This document shows positions 16,792-26,349 of a stretch of 64,000 nt of DNA, in pieces (position 1 is the stretch's first letter; every line of letters starts with the position of its first letter). The stretch comes from Sagittula stellata E-37 (lineage in GTDB: Bacteria; Pseudomonadota; Alphaproteobacteria; Rhodobacterales; Rhodobacteraceae): contig NZ_CP155729.1 of NCBI RefSeq assembly GCF_039724765.1, positions 1,807,501-1,871,500 of the forward strand. Direction: 5' to 3'. The translations under genes were made by a program, and so were the position numbers. The notes beneath the pieces were generated by a model. The model ran no database searches. It was not told the DNA's origin and saw nothing but the letters and a program-made list of their open reading frames with translations.

Positions 16792-19445
16792 TCGGCGGCT
16801 TCCTTCGACCGTGCAGCCGCGAGCAGTGCGGCCAGTTCCGGACGACAGGAGCCACAGTTGGTGCCTGCCTGCAAGGCCGCGCCGATGGCATCGACGGTCA
16901 TCAGGCCCTGTTCCTCGATCCCGCGCAGGATCGTGTTCACACCGACATCGAAACAGGAGCACAGGATCGGGCCGGGGTCGGGCCGGTCCGCCGGGGCGCG
17001 ACCGCTGAGAAGGCTCAGGTCCGGAACCTCGGGCATGGTGGCCAGGTAGTCGCGCATCACGGCGACCGGCTCTGGCGAGACGAAGATCGCCGCCACCAGC
17101 CGACCAGCTTCGCGAAAAGCCAGGCGCGCGGTGCCCCGGCCCGGATCGGCCATCACGGCCACCTCGGCGTCGGGCAGGCCGAACAGACGGCGTGCCTCTG
17201 CCTCCCAGTCATCTGGCGCGGTGTAGCCCGCCAGTTCCGCACGGTGACCGGCCCGCGTGACGGAGCGCGCCCAGTAGGCCGACGTTGGGTTGAAGGGCCC
17301 TGCCGAGACGGCAAAGGCGTACCACGCGGCACCCATCCTGGTGAGTTTTACCACCGACGCCTTGCTTTCCGGCTGGCCCGAAACCGGATCCACCACCGGC
17401 GCCACCACGGCGTCGATGCGTGCGGCAGGGGCGGTCTCTCCGGTCCAATGCATCGGTGCGAAGACCTGGCCGGGTTGAACTGCGTCGGTGATCCGGGCCC
17501 GCAGTATGGCCTGGCCGTGCGGGCTTTCGGCTTCGACAAGATCCGCCGCTCCGATCCCAAGGACACGGGCGTCCTCCGGGTGGATTTCCAGAAACGGTTC
17601 GGCCAGATGCGCGGCAAGGCGTGGCGACAGCGCCGTGCGCGTCATCGTGTGCCACTGGTCCCGCACCCGCCCTGTGTTCAACCGGAAGGGATACCGGGGT
17701 TCTGTCCGTGTGGCGGGCGCGCGCCACGTGACAGGAACCAGCCGCGCCCGGCCATCGGGGTGGAAGAACTGGCCGTCCGCAAAGAAGCGCCCACCCTCGC
17801 GGGTGGCGGTGACCGGCCAGCGCACCGGGCGCATCCGGTCGTATCCTTCGGCATCCAGTTGCGAGAGCCCGGAGATGTCGAAGTCCTTGCCGAACCTGCC
17901 CGCGATCCCGGACAGCGTGGCATACTCGCGGAAAATCTCCAGCGCGCTATCGTAGTCGAAGGCCGCCTCCCAGCCCATCCGCTGCCCGACTTCCGCAACA
18001 ATGGCCCAGTCAGGGCGTGCCTCACCCGGGGCGGGCAGAACCGCCCGCTGACGAGAGATCGTGCGGTCGGAGTTGGTGACTGTGCCGTCCTTCTCTGCCC
18101 ATGCGGTGGCGGGCAGGATCACGTCCGCCAGTCGCGCGGTATCCGTCCTGTCGGTGATGTCGCTGACTACGGTGAAGGGGCAGTCGCGAATGGCGTCGCG
18201 CACGCGGTCGGCGTCTGGCATGGAGACGGCGGGGTTGGTGTGGATGATCCACAGTGCCTTGATCCGGCCGTCGCCCACGGCGCTGAACATGTCGACGGCC
18301 TTGAGCCCGGCTTTGTCCGGGGCATGTGGCGCCTCCCAGAAATTGCGCACGGCAGAGCGGTGGTCGCAGTTTTCCAGGTCCAGGTGGCAGGCCAGCATGT
18401 TGGCAAGCCCCCCAACCTCGCGGCCGCCCATAGCGTTGGGCTGACCGGTCACCGACAGCGGCCCGCAGCCGGGCTTGCCGATCCGGCCCGTGGCGAGATG
18501 GCAGTTCAGGATGGCGTTGACCTTGTCGGTGCCCGACGACGACTGGTTCACGCCCTGGCTGAAGATGGTGACGACCTTCTCGGTCCCCATCCACATGCGG
18601 CAGAACCGGTCGATGTCGCGCGGGTCCAGCCCGGTCACCGACACGTCGTCCGACGTGGCAGAGGCAAGGGTTGCGTTGAAACCCGAGGTGTTGGGAAGGT
18701 AGGCGGCGTCCAGCATCCCGTTTTCGTAAAGCGCGGCGAAGAGGTGGTTGAACAGCGCCACGTCGCTGCCCGGCTCAAGCATCAGGTGCAGGTCGGCGCC
18801 GTCGCAACTGGCCGTGCGGCGCGGATCGATGACGATCAGCCGGGTGCCCTTTGCCTTTCGCGCCGCGATCAGGCGCTGGTAAAGCACGGGATGGCACCAT
18901 GCGAGGTTTGAGCCAACCAGAACGACAAGGTCGGCCTCCTCGATATCCTCGTAGGTTTGCGGCACGGTGTCGGTGCCGAATGCGCGTTTGTGCCCGGCCA
19001 CGGTCGACGCCATGCACAACCTTGAATTCGTGTCGATGTTCGCCGAGCCGATGAAGCCTTTCATCAGCTTGTTGGCGACGTAATAGTCCTCGGACAGCAG
19101 CTGGCCGGAGACGTAGAAGGCCACGCTGTCCGGACCGTGCGCCTCGACGGTTTCGCGAAATCTGTCGGCGACGAGTTGCAGTGTCTCATCCCAATCAGTG
19201 TCGACGCCACCCACGCGTGGCTTCATCAGCCGATGGCCGAGGCCTACGGTTTCGCCAAGGGCCGATCCCTTGGAGCACAACCGACCCATGTTGGCCGGGT
19301 GGTCCGGATCGCCCTTGACGGTGACGCCGCCCGCGCCGTCCGGAGACAGCAGGACGCCGCACCCGACACCGCAGTAGGGGCAGGTGGAACGCACCGGTCC
19401 GGCGACAGCGCCTTCGGCCTGCGGGACTGGCGCGGCATGCGTCAT
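16788..19445 (-). CDS. nasA: Assimilatory nitrate reductase, large catalytic subunit
   Basis: About 885 aa, molybdopterin-guanine-dinucleotide oxidoreductase reducing nitrate to nitrite in the cytoplasm. It starts at ATG 19445, overlapping the nirD stop (ATGA). The N-terminal [4Fe-4S] site is CPYCGVGCG followed by GRLCSKG. Molybdopterin-domain motifs follow (SRLCMAS, GSNLAWCHP, QGVNQSSSGTDK). The C-terminus carries an extra BFD-type [2Fe-2S] domain with CSCFDVG and NCGSCRPEL, as in enterobacterial NasA. No separate electron-transfer subunit gene is adjacent. Confidence 0.95.
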   Translation of the reverse strand: MTHAAPVPQAEGAVAGPVRSTCPYCGVGCGVLLSPDGAGGVTVKGDPDHPANMGRLCSKGSALGETVGLGHRLMKPRVGGVDTDWDETLQLVADRFRETVEAHGPDSVAFYVSGQLLSEDYYVANKLMKGFIGSANIDTNSRLCMASTVAGHKRAFGTDTVPQTYEDIEEADLVVLVGSNLAWCHPVLYQRLIAARKAKGTRLIVIDPRRTASCDGADLHLMLEPGSDVALFNHLFAALYENGMLDAAYLPNTSGFNATLASATSDDVSVTGLDPRDIDRFCRMWMGTEKVVTIFSQGVNQSSSGTDKVNAILNCHLATGRIGKPGCGPLSVTGQPNAMGGREVGGLANMLACHLDLENCDHRSAVRNFWEAPHAPDKAGLKAVDMFSAVGDGRIKALWIIHTNPAVSMPDADRVRDAIRDCPFTVVSDITDRTDTARLADVILPATAWAEKDGTVTNSDRTISRQRAVLPAPGEARPDWAIVAEVGQRMGWEAAFDYDSALEIFREYATLSGIAGRFGKDFDISGLSQLDAEGYDRMRPVRWPVTATREGGRFFADGQFFHPDGRARLVPVTWRAPATRTEPRYPFRLNTGRVRDQWHTMTRTALSPRLAAHLAEPFLEIHPEDARVLGIGAADLVEAESPHGQAILRARITDAVQPGQVFAPMHWTGETAPAARIDAVVAPVVDPVSGQPESKASVVKLTRMGAAWYAFAVSAGPFNPTSAYWARSVTRAGHRAELAGYTAPDDWEAEARRLFGLPDAEVAVMADPGRGTARLAFREAGRLVAAIFVSPEPVAVMRDYLATMPEVPDLSLLSGRAPADRPDPGPILCSCFDVGVNTILRGIEEQGLMTVDAIGAALQAGTNCGSCRPELAALLAAARSKEAAE

Positions 19446-19774
19446 GCGGCTGTCCTCCGGGAGAGGGCGGTGGTGTCCAGCAGGATGCGGCCCTCCTCGA
19501 CACGCAACCGGTAGGTCGCCACCTGTTCGGAATCGCCTCCCTGTGCCCGCCCGGTGTTCAGGTCGAAGACCCGGTTGTGCAGCGGGCAGGTCACCTTCTG
19601 GCCGTGCACGATGCCCTCGGACAGCGGGCCGCCCTTGTGCGGGCAGGCATCCGCGGTGGCGAAGACCGTTGCCTCGTCGGTGCGGAACACCGCGACGCAA
19701 CCCTTGGCGGTCCTGACCAGCCGCGCGCCACGCACCGGCACGTCCGCGAGCGCTCCTATATCGATCCAGCTCAT
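19442..19774 (-). CDS. nirD: Nitrite reductase small subunit (Rieske-type)
   Basis: 110 aa from ATG 19774. An upstream in-frame ATG at 19810 is possible, but AAAGGGG lies suitably before the internal start. Rieske-like cluster residues are present (CPHKGG and CPLHNRVF). NirD partners NirB in NADH-dependent nitrite reduction to ammonium. It lies between nirB and nasA and overlaps nasA by 4 bp. Confidence 0.93.
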   Translation of the reverse strand: MSWIDIGALADVPVRGARLVRTAKGCVAVFRTDEATVFATADACPHKGGPLSEGIVHGQKVTCPLHNRVFDLNTGRAQGGDSEQVATYRLRVEEGRILLDTTALSRRTAA

Positions 19775-19874
19775 GTTCAGACCCCTTTCGATCACCGTGC
19801 CCTCGGGCACATCACGCCCGGCCAGGCCGGGTCATTCCAAACTGGCGCCCCGGCCCGGGACCGGAGCGCGCACG

Positions 19875-22310
19875 TCATTCCGCCGCTTTCAGCGAAAGGT
19901 CCGCCAGAGGCTGGAACATGCGGGCCGCTTCAGGGTCGGCGCGTTCCGCCCAAGGATCGGTCTGGTAGACCGATTGCGAGACATCGAAGCGTTCGACAAG
20001 TGCCTTGCGTTCGGCCTCGTCAGAGAGGACGTCCTTGACCCATTCGAGCCCGACCTTCGCCACCCACTTGTAGGGCCGGTCGAGGTACTTGGCGTTTTCC
20101 CGATAGAGCTGGACGAAGGCCACGGTCCACTCGATCGCCGCTTCTTCGGAGGTCACATCGACCAGGCGTTCGGTCTCTTTCACGTCCATGCCCGCAGCGC
20201 CCGCGACGCCGACCTGGTATCCGCTGTCCACGCAAATGATGCCCACGTCCTTGCAGGTCGCCTCGGCGCAGTTGCGGGGACAGCCGGACACCCCCAGCTT
20301 GACCTTGTGCGGTGTCCACGACCCCCAGAGCCGTTTCTCCAGCTGGATGCCCAGCCCTGTGGAATCCTGCGTGCCGAACCGGCACCAGTCCGAGCCGACA
20401 CAGGTCTTCACGGTGCGAAGGCCCTTGGTGTAGGCGTGTCCCGAAACCATGCCCGCGCCGTTCAGGTCGGCCCAGATCGCGGGCAGGTCTTCTTTCTTGA
20501 CGCCCAGCAGGTCGATCCGCTGGCCACCCGTCACCTTGACCGTCGCGTCATACTTCTTGGCGGCCTCGGCGATGGCGATCAGTTCCTCCGGCGTGGTCAT
20601 CCCGCCCCACATCCGTGGCATGACGGAATAGGTGCCGTCCTTCTGGATGTTGGCGTGGTTGCGTTCGTTGACGAAGCGCGACTGCGGATCGTCGTGGTAG
20701 TCCAGCGGCCAGTCCGCCAGCAGGTAGAAGTTCACCGCCGGACGGCAGACGTGACAGCCGTTGACCGTTTTCCAGCCGAGTTCCTGCCAGACCGCCTCCT
20801 GCGACTTGAGTTCCTGGCTCTTTATCAGTCGGCGCACGTCTTCGTGGCTGAGCTCGCAACAGGTGCAGATCGGTTGCGCGGCGGGTTTCTCGAAGGCGTC
20901 GCCCAGCGAAACCTCCAGCAGTTGCTCCACCAGGCCGGTGCATGTCCCGCAGGAGGCCGAGGCCTTCGTCACGGCGCGCAGGGCGCCCAGATCGGTTGCG
21001 CCGCCTTCGATGGCGTCGACGATGGTGCCTTTGCAAACGCCGTTGCAGCCGCAGATTTCCGCATCAAGCGGCAAGGCTGCAACGGCTGAGAGAGGGTCCG
21101 CGGAGCCGCCTCCCTGGTAGGCGGGTCCGAAGATCAGCGTGTCGCGCATGTCGGACACGTCGGTGCCGTCCTTGATCAGCCCGAAGAACCAGTTCGCATC
21201 GCCGGTGTCGCCGTACATCACCGCGCCGATCAGCCTGTCGTCCTCGATCACCAGCCGCTTGTAGATACCCCGGGCCGGGTCGCGATAAACGATGTCCTCG
21301 CGGCCGTCGCCCTCGGCGAAGTCGCCGGCGCTGAACAGGTCGCAGCCGGTCACTTTCAGCTTGGTGGACAGCTCTTTCATGACGAAGGCGGCGTCCGTGC
21401 CGGTCAGCGTGGCCGCCAGCACCTTCGCCTGATCGTAAAGCGGCGCGACCAAACCGAAGAGGTTGCCTTCGAATTCCACGCATTCGCCCAAGGCATAGAC
21501 GTCCGGGTCCGAGGTGCGCATCTGCGCATCGACCTTGATCGCCCGCCCGCAGTCCAGGCCTGAGTCCCTGGCCAGCGTCACCGCCGGGCGGATGCCCACC
21601 GCCATGACGACGATGTCGGCGTCCAGAACGGTTCCGTCGGCGAGGTTGACGCGCTCGACCTTGCCGTCGCCCACGATCTCCTCCGTGGAGGCTTCGAGGA
21701 TCACGTTGATGCCGCGCTTCTCCAGGTCTTTCTTCAGCAGGTAGCCCGCGGCGGCGTCGAGCTGCCGCTCCATCAGGTGAGAGGCGATGTGGAGGACGGT
21801 CACATCCATCCCGCGCAGGCGCAGGCCAGCCGCCGCTTCCAGACCCAGCAGTCCGCCGCCGATCACCACGGCCTTTGCGCCCGGCGTGGCCGAGACGTCG
21901 ATCATCGCGTTGGTGTCTTCGAGGTCGCGATAGGCGACCACGCCCGGCAGATCGTGCCCGGGCAGGGGAATGATGAACGGCGCCGATCCGGTTCCGAAGA
22001 TCAGCGTGTCATAGGGCACTTCGCCCTTCTCGCCGACGACGACCTTGCGGTCGCGGTCGACCTTCAGGACCTTCTCGCCGAACCGGCAGCGCACGTTGTT
22101 CGTGGCGTACCAGTCGTCGTCGTGGGTGACGATCTCTTCAAAGCTCTTCTCGCCCGACAGCACGGGCGACAGCATGATGCGGTTGTAGTTGCCACGCGGT
22201 TCTGCGTTGAACAGAGTGATCTCGAAGGCGCCGGGGGCTGTCTCCAGCAGGTGTTCCAGCGCCCGGCCCGAGGCCATGCCGGCCCCGATGACGACCAGTT
22301 TCCGTGTCAT
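19875..22310 (-). CDS. nirB: Nitrite reductase (NADH) large subunit
   Basis: About 811 aa from ATG 22310, preceded by a purine-rich SD. The N-terminal FAD/NAD(P)H domains show VVIGAGMASG and VVIGGGLLGLEAA. A BFD-like [2Fe-2S] domain follows (CGCNGVCKG, CGTCTGL). The C-terminal sirohaem/[4Fe-4S] sulfite/nitrite reductase half has GSDWCRFGTQDS and SGCPRNCAEATCKDVG. It reduces nitrite to ammonium with six electrons. The preceding gene encodes the GAF protein, 14 bp away. Confidence 0.95.
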   Translation of the reverse strand: MTRKLVVIGAGMASGRALEHLLETAPGAFEITLFNAEPRGNYNRIMLSPVLSGEKSFEEIVTHDDDWYATNNVRCRFGEKVLKVDRDRKVVVGEKGEVPYDTLIFGTGSAPFIIPLPGHDLPGVVAYRDLEDTNAMIDVSATPGAKAVVIGGGLLGLEAAAGLRLRGMDVTVLHIASHLMERQLDAAAGYLLKKDLEKRGINVILEASTEEIVGDGKVERVNLADGTVLDADIVVMAVGIRPAVTLARDSGLDCGRAIKVDAQMRTSDPDVYALGECVEFEGNLFGLVAPLYDQAKVLAATLTGTDAAFVMKELSTKLKVTGCDLFSAGDFAEGDGREDIVYRDPARGIYKRLVIEDDRLIGAVMYGDTGDANWFFGLIKDGTDVSDMRDTLIFGPAYQGGGSADPLSAVAALPLDAEICGCNGVCKGTIVDAIEGGATDLGALRAVTKASASCGTCTGLVEQLLEVSLGDAFEKPAAQPICTCCELSHEDVRRLIKSQELKSQEAVWQELGWKTVNGCHVCRPAVNFYLLADWPLDYHDDPQSRFVNERNHANIQKDGTYSVMPRMWGGMTTPEELIAIAEAAKKYDATVKVTGGQRIDLLGVKKEDLPAIWADLNGAGMVSGHAYTKGLRTVKTCVGSDWCRFGTQDSTGLGIQLEKRLWGSWTPHKVKLGVSGCPRNCAEATCKDVGIICVDSGYQVGVAGAAGMDVKETERLVDVTSEEAAIEWTVAFVQLYRENAKYLDRPYKWVAKVGLEWVKDVLSDEAERKALVERFDVSQSVYQTDPWAERADPEAARMFQPLADLSLKAAE

Positions 22311-22324
22311 CTCGCTTTCCTCTC

Positions 22325-23263
22325 TCACACGTACCAAGCGACGACGTGGCTGACCGTGCCGTCCTTGTGGATCGGCAGGGCAACCATGGTGTCGTAGCCC
22401 GCAGTCAGGGCAGGCATTCCGCTTTCGACGACCGGCACACCCGTACCCAGCGCACGTCCGATCAGCCCGTGCCACGCCTTGATCCGTTTCTCGGGCTCGG
22501 CCTCTCCGGTCCAGAGCGCGCCTTCGCGGGCACAGATGCCGTCGGCCAACACCGCCGATGGTTCGGCGCCCACACGCTCGGCGCGGGCGTCCCACATCTC
22601 GAAACGATGAGCGATGGGCGTGCCGCGGGCGGACAGCAGGGTCAGAACATAGGTGACGCCCCCGGGGACGGAGATCGGCAGCCCGAGACCTGTCGTCAGA
22701 CCGGCCTTGCCCGCGCTGTCGGCGCGGATGAACCGGTAGCCGGAGCCCAGGTCACGGAACAGCATCGGCGCCTGGGCCGACCAGACGCCGCCCGGCAGGC
22801 CCTGTCCCTTTGGAAAGTGCGTGTGCTGGGATACCCACTCGAAATGCCGGGCGGCGCCGTAGTAGCCGTCGTCCAGCATGAGCAAGCCGTCCTGTTCCGC
22901 CCAGATCTCGATGGCGCCGGTGCGGTTCTCGTCGTCGCCGCACAGCACGACCAGAACGGCCTTCAGCTCTTTTCTGGCAAAGACCGGGATCGCCACGGCG
23001 GCGGTCAGGCCCGCTTCGGCCGCGGCCTCGGTGCGCTTGAAATACGATCCGTCGAAGCCTTTCAGCACGACGGGGCGTTGCTCGGCCCATGCCTTGCCGG
23101 GGAGACCTTCTCCCTTGGCAAAACTGGTCCGGCGCGAGGCTTCCTCGAACTCGGCCAGGTCGCCGTAGCTGCCCGCCGCCAGTTCCAGAATGCCGTCCTT
23201 CGGCACCCATACTTCGGTGACCTGTATGAACGGTTTGACGTCTGCTTCCACGATGGTGTCCAT
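22325..23263 (-). CDS. Tandem GAF-domain protein in the nitrate assimilation operon
   Basis: 312 aa with a GGAG SD before ATG 23263. Two similar GAF-like repeats share the pattern of a [GS]xG[DY]xG strand, an F-KG-GLPG motif, and a following AxxAGL segment. The first covers about residues 10-115 and the second about 125-230. A shorter region follows. No enzymatic or DNA-binding domain is visible. It sits between the ABC transporter genes and nirB. GAF domains bind small molecules, so a nitrogen or redox sensory role is possible but not shown. Confidence 0.75.
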   Translation of the reverse strand: MDTIVEADVKPFIQVTEVWVPKDGILELAAGSYGDLAEFEEASRRTSFAKGEGLPGKAWAEQRPVVLKGFDGSYFKRTEAAAEAGLTAAVAIPVFARKELKAVLVVLCGDDENRTGAIEIWAEQDGLLMLDDGYYGAARHFEWVSQHTHFPKGQGLPGGVWSAQAPMLFRDLGSGYRFIRADSAGKAGLTTGLGLPISVPGGVTYVLTLLSARGTPIAHRFEMWDARAERVGAEPSAVLADGICAREGALWTGEAEPEKRIKAWHGLIGRALGTGVPVVESGMPALTAGYDTMVALPIHKDGTVSHVVAWYV

Positions 23264-23365
23264 GTGACCGGCTCCTTTCCGGTTCCGGCCCGCGCTGGGC
23301 CGTGCTGTTCTGTCGGTTCAGGATCTCCCCGGGCCGTCACGTCCGGCCCGGAAAGGGCTGCCCTT

Positions 23366-25063
23366 TCAGGCGGCCTCCCGGTTCTTTTCCGGCTTCCCCT
23401 CGGATTTCGCTTCGGTCTTGCCCTGCTTGCCGTGCTCGTATTCCTCCAGGAAATTCAGCACCTGTTCGCGGTAAAGGTAGTAATCCGGGTGCTCCAGCAG
23501 CGCCTTGCGCGTGCGCGGACGGGGAAGGTCCACGTCGACGATCTTGCCGATGGTCGCCTGTGGCCCGTTGGTCATCATGACCACGCGGTCGGCCAGCAGG
23601 ATCGCCTCGTCCACGTCGTGCGTCACGCAGACGGCGGTGACCTTCGTGCGGTCCCAGACCTCCATCAGCACTTCCTGCAATTCCCAGCGGGTGAGGCTGT
23701 CGAGCATCCCGAAGGGTTCGTCCAGCAGCAGGAGTTTGGGCGAGAGCGCAAAGGCGCGTGCGATGCCGACCCGCTGCTTCATGCCGTTCGACATGTCGGC
23801 GGTGGACCGGTCCATCGCGTCGCCAAGACCCACGCGTTCGAGGTAGTATTCCACCACGTCCTGCCGTTCGGCCTGCGACGCCTTGGGATAGACCTTGTCC
23901 ACGCCGATGGCGCAATTCTCTCGCGCGGTCAGCCAGGGGAAGAGGTTTGGCGACTGGAACACCACGGCGCGTTCGGGATCGGCGCCGCGTACCTCGTAGC
24001 CGTCGAGCTTGATGACCCCTTTCGAGATCGGGTTCAGCCCGGCCGCCATGGTCAGCACCGTCGATTTGCCACAGCCCGAATGCCCGATGAGAGAGACGAA
24101 CTCGCCCTTGTTGAGCTTCAGGTTGAAGTCCTCGACCACGGTCAGCGGACCCTTGGGCGTGGGATAGATCTTGTGAAGCTGCGAGAAGTCCAGGTAACGC
24201 TCCTCGATCCCGGAGGCCGCTGCCTCCTTGACCGCCGCCGGGACGGAGTGGATCGGCGTGACGTTCGGCAGGATGCGCGTGCCTTCGGTCTTCGCCTCGA
24301 TGCCCACGTCCATCAGGTAGTTGGTGACGGCAAGGCGCAGCGCCTTGAAACCTTCGTGGTGGTTCATCTCGCCCCGGTCGCGCGGACGCGGGATATCGAC
24401 CTTGAACTCTTCGCCCAGCGTGCCATCGGGGTTCAGCGCGATGATCCGGTCGGCCAGCAGGATCGCCTCGTCCACATCGTTGGTGATAAGCACGCAAGTC
24501 TGCTTTTCCTCCTGCCAGATCGCTTCGATCTCGTCGGCGAGGTTGGCGCGGGTCAGGGCGTCGAGCGCCGAAAGCGGCTCGTCCAGCAGCAGCACTTCCG
24601 GGTTCATCGCCAGCGCACGCGCCACGTTCACCCGTTGCCGCATCCCGCCGGACAACTCTGCCGGGCGGCGGCTGACAGCGTGGGACAGGCCGACCATCTT
24701 GATGTAGTGCGCGACCTTCTTCGCCTTCTCGGCCTTGGGCATCGACGGGAACACGCTGTCGAGCGCCAGACGCACGTTGCCCTCCACCGTGAGCCACGGC
24801 ATCAGCGAGTAACTCTGGAAGATCACGCCGCGTTCGGGGCCGGGGCCGTCGATCGGTTTTCCCTTGAAGGCGACTTCGCCCTTCGTGGGTTTCTCCAGCC
24901 CGGCCATCAGGTTGATCAGCGTGGTCTTGCCGGATCCGGAGAAGCCCAGCAGGACCAGGAATTCGCCTTCTTCCACCTTCAGGTCGATGCCGTTCAGGAC
25001 ATGCGTGGCCGTCGCGCCCTGGCCGTAGCTCTTGGAGACATTCTTGAACTCTAGGATACCCAT
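23366..25063 (-). CDS. nrtCD: Nitrate ABC transporter, fused tandem ATP-binding protein
   Basis: 565 aa from ATG 25063. A longer frame upstream lies inside the permease gene. It has two complete ABC ATPase domains. The first has GFSGSGKTT, signature LSGGMRQR and LLLDEPLSALD. The second has GHSGCGKST, signature MSNGMKQR and LLLDEPFGMLD. In cyanobacterial NrtC/NrtD the two ATPases are separate and NrtC bears a substrate-binding-like tail. Here both nucleotide sites are in one chain with no such tail. It follows the permease by 5 bp. Confidence 0.9.
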   Translation of the reverse strand: MGILEFKNVSKSYGQGATATHVLNGIDLKVEEGEFLVLLGFSGSGKTTLINLMAGLEKPTKGEVAFKGKPIDGPGPERGVIFQSYSLMPWLTVEGNVRLALDSVFPSMPKAEKAKKVAHYIKMVGLSHAVSRRPAELSGGMRQRVNVARALAMNPEVLLLDEPLSALDALTRANLADEIEAIWQEEKQTCVLITNDVDEAILLADRIIALNPDGTLGEEFKVDIPRPRDRGEMNHHEGFKALRLAVTNYLMDVGIEAKTEGTRILPNVTPIHSVPAAVKEAAASGIEERYLDFSQLHKIYPTPKGPLTVVEDFNLKLNKGEFVSLIGHSGCGKSTVLTMAAGLNPISKGVIKLDGYEVRGADPERAVVFQSPNLFPWLTARENCAIGVDKVYPKASQAERQDVVEYYLERVGLGDAMDRSTADMSNGMKQRVGIARAFALSPKLLLLDEPFGMLDSLTRWELQEVLMEVWDRTKVTAVCVTHDVDEAILLADRVVMMTNGPQATIGKIVDVDLPRPRTRKALLEHPDYYLYREQVLNFLEEYEHGKQGKTEAKSEGKPEKNREAA

Positions 25064-25068
25064 GCCGA

Positions 25069-26151
25069 TCACCGCTGGTTCGTGAAGGTAAAGAGGGACT
25101 GCAGGGCGTACATCACGCGATCCAGCAGGAAGCCGATGATCCCGATGGTGAAGACCGCGACCATGATCTTGGCGAGCGAGGAGGAAGACCCGTTCTGGAA
25201 CTCGTCCCAGACGAACTTGCCGAGGCCTGGGTTCTGCGCCAGCATCTCGGCGGCGATCAGCACCATCCAGCCCACACCGAGCGACAGGCGCAGGCCCGTG
25301 AAGATCAGCGGCAGGGCAGACGGCAGGACCAGCTTGGTGATCTTGGTCCAGGTGTTCATCTTCAGCACCTTGGAGACGTTCACCAGGTCCTTGTCGATCG
25401 ACGCGACGCCCAGCGAAGTGTTGATGAGCGTGGGCCAGAGCGAGCACAGCGTCACGGTCACGGCAGAGATGATGAACGACTTGGCGAACAGCCCGCCATC
25501 GTTCGCGGCGGCGGCAGATACGATCATCGTGACGATGGGCAGCCAGGCCAGTGGTGAGACCGGCTTGAAAATCTGCACCAGCGGGTTGATCGCGGCATTG
25601 GCGGTGGGCGACAGACCGGCAAGGATGCCCAGCGGTACGGCGACCAGCGTCGCCAGAACGAAGCCGAAGAACACCGTCTGGATGGAGGTCCAGATCTGCT
25701 GGTAATAGGACGGCGCGCCGGTATAGGCCACGTCCTTGACCTTTTCGGGTTCACCGGCGTCGATGAACTTCTGGTTGCGCTTTTCGACCATCGCCTCGAA
25801 CTTTGCCTGCTTCTCCGCCTTGGCGATGGCGTCTTCGTGCAGGTTCACGGCCTCTTCCCAGACCTGTCCCGGTCCCGGCACTGCGCCCAGCGATGTCTGT
25901 ACCTGCGGCGCCAGCACGGCCCAGAGTGCGAGGAAGGCGGCGATGGCAAGGATCGGCACGACCAGCAGCCGCCAGATCTCTTTCATCTGGGTCCGCGGGT
26001 TGTCGCCGGCGGCAGCCTTGATCACGGGGGTCACCCACGACAGGCCCAGCACTTGAAACCACTTGTCGGCCTTGTTGATGCGGGTAAACAGACGGGCGCG
26101 CCGGGCTTCCCGGGTGGCGTCATCGGTGAAGTTCGGATCGACGGTCGTCAT
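25069..26151 (-). CDS. nrtB: Nitrate ABC transporter permease
   Basis: 360 aa inner-membrane permease. A long cytoplasmic N-terminus precedes TM1 (around residues 62-85). About 90 polar residues follow, then the BPD-type permease core with several TM segments and an EAA-like loop near SVKVLKMN/PSALPLIFTG. It pairs with the tandem ATPase and with NrtA to import nitrate or nitrite. The extended region after TM1 is typical of proteobacterial NrtB/NasE forms. Confidence 0.9.
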   Translation of the reverse strand: MTTVDPNFTDDATREARRARLFTRINKADKWFQVLGLSWVTPVIKAAAGDNPRTQMKEIWRLLVVPILAIAAFLALWAVLAPQVQTSLGAVPGPGQVWEEAVNLHEDAIAKAEKQAKFEAMVEKRNQKFIDAGEPEKVKDVAYTGAPSYYQQIWTSIQTVFFGFVLATLVAVPLGILAGLSPTANAAINPLVQIFKPVSPLAWLPIVTMIVSAAAANDGGLFAKSFIISAVTVTLCSLWPTLINTSLGVASIDKDLVNVSKVLKMNTWTKITKLVLPSALPLIFTGLRLSLGVGWMVLIAAEMLAQNPGLGKFVWDEFQNGSSSSLAKIMVAVFTIGIIGFLLDRVMYALQSLFTFTNQR

Positions 26152-26349
26152 GTCTTCGGGTCCTCGTTGCGCGCAGGCAAAAGGCCGCGCGGTGCTTGGA
26201 GTGGCTGCGGAAGAGGGCAGGGACGCCGTGTCCGCGGATCATGGGAAAGGCGGCATTCAGGGGGGGCGCACCGGCGAAGCCACGGGTGGGCTCATCCGGT
26301 GCGGAACGTGGTTTGCGCCCGTACATCGACCGGGCGCAGGGGGGACAGA

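Noticed and set aside
22304..25054. 916-codon plus-strand ORF over the GAF and nrtCD genes
   Set aside because: It spans two genes and the gap between them in antisense. Its length follows from GC-rich third positions.
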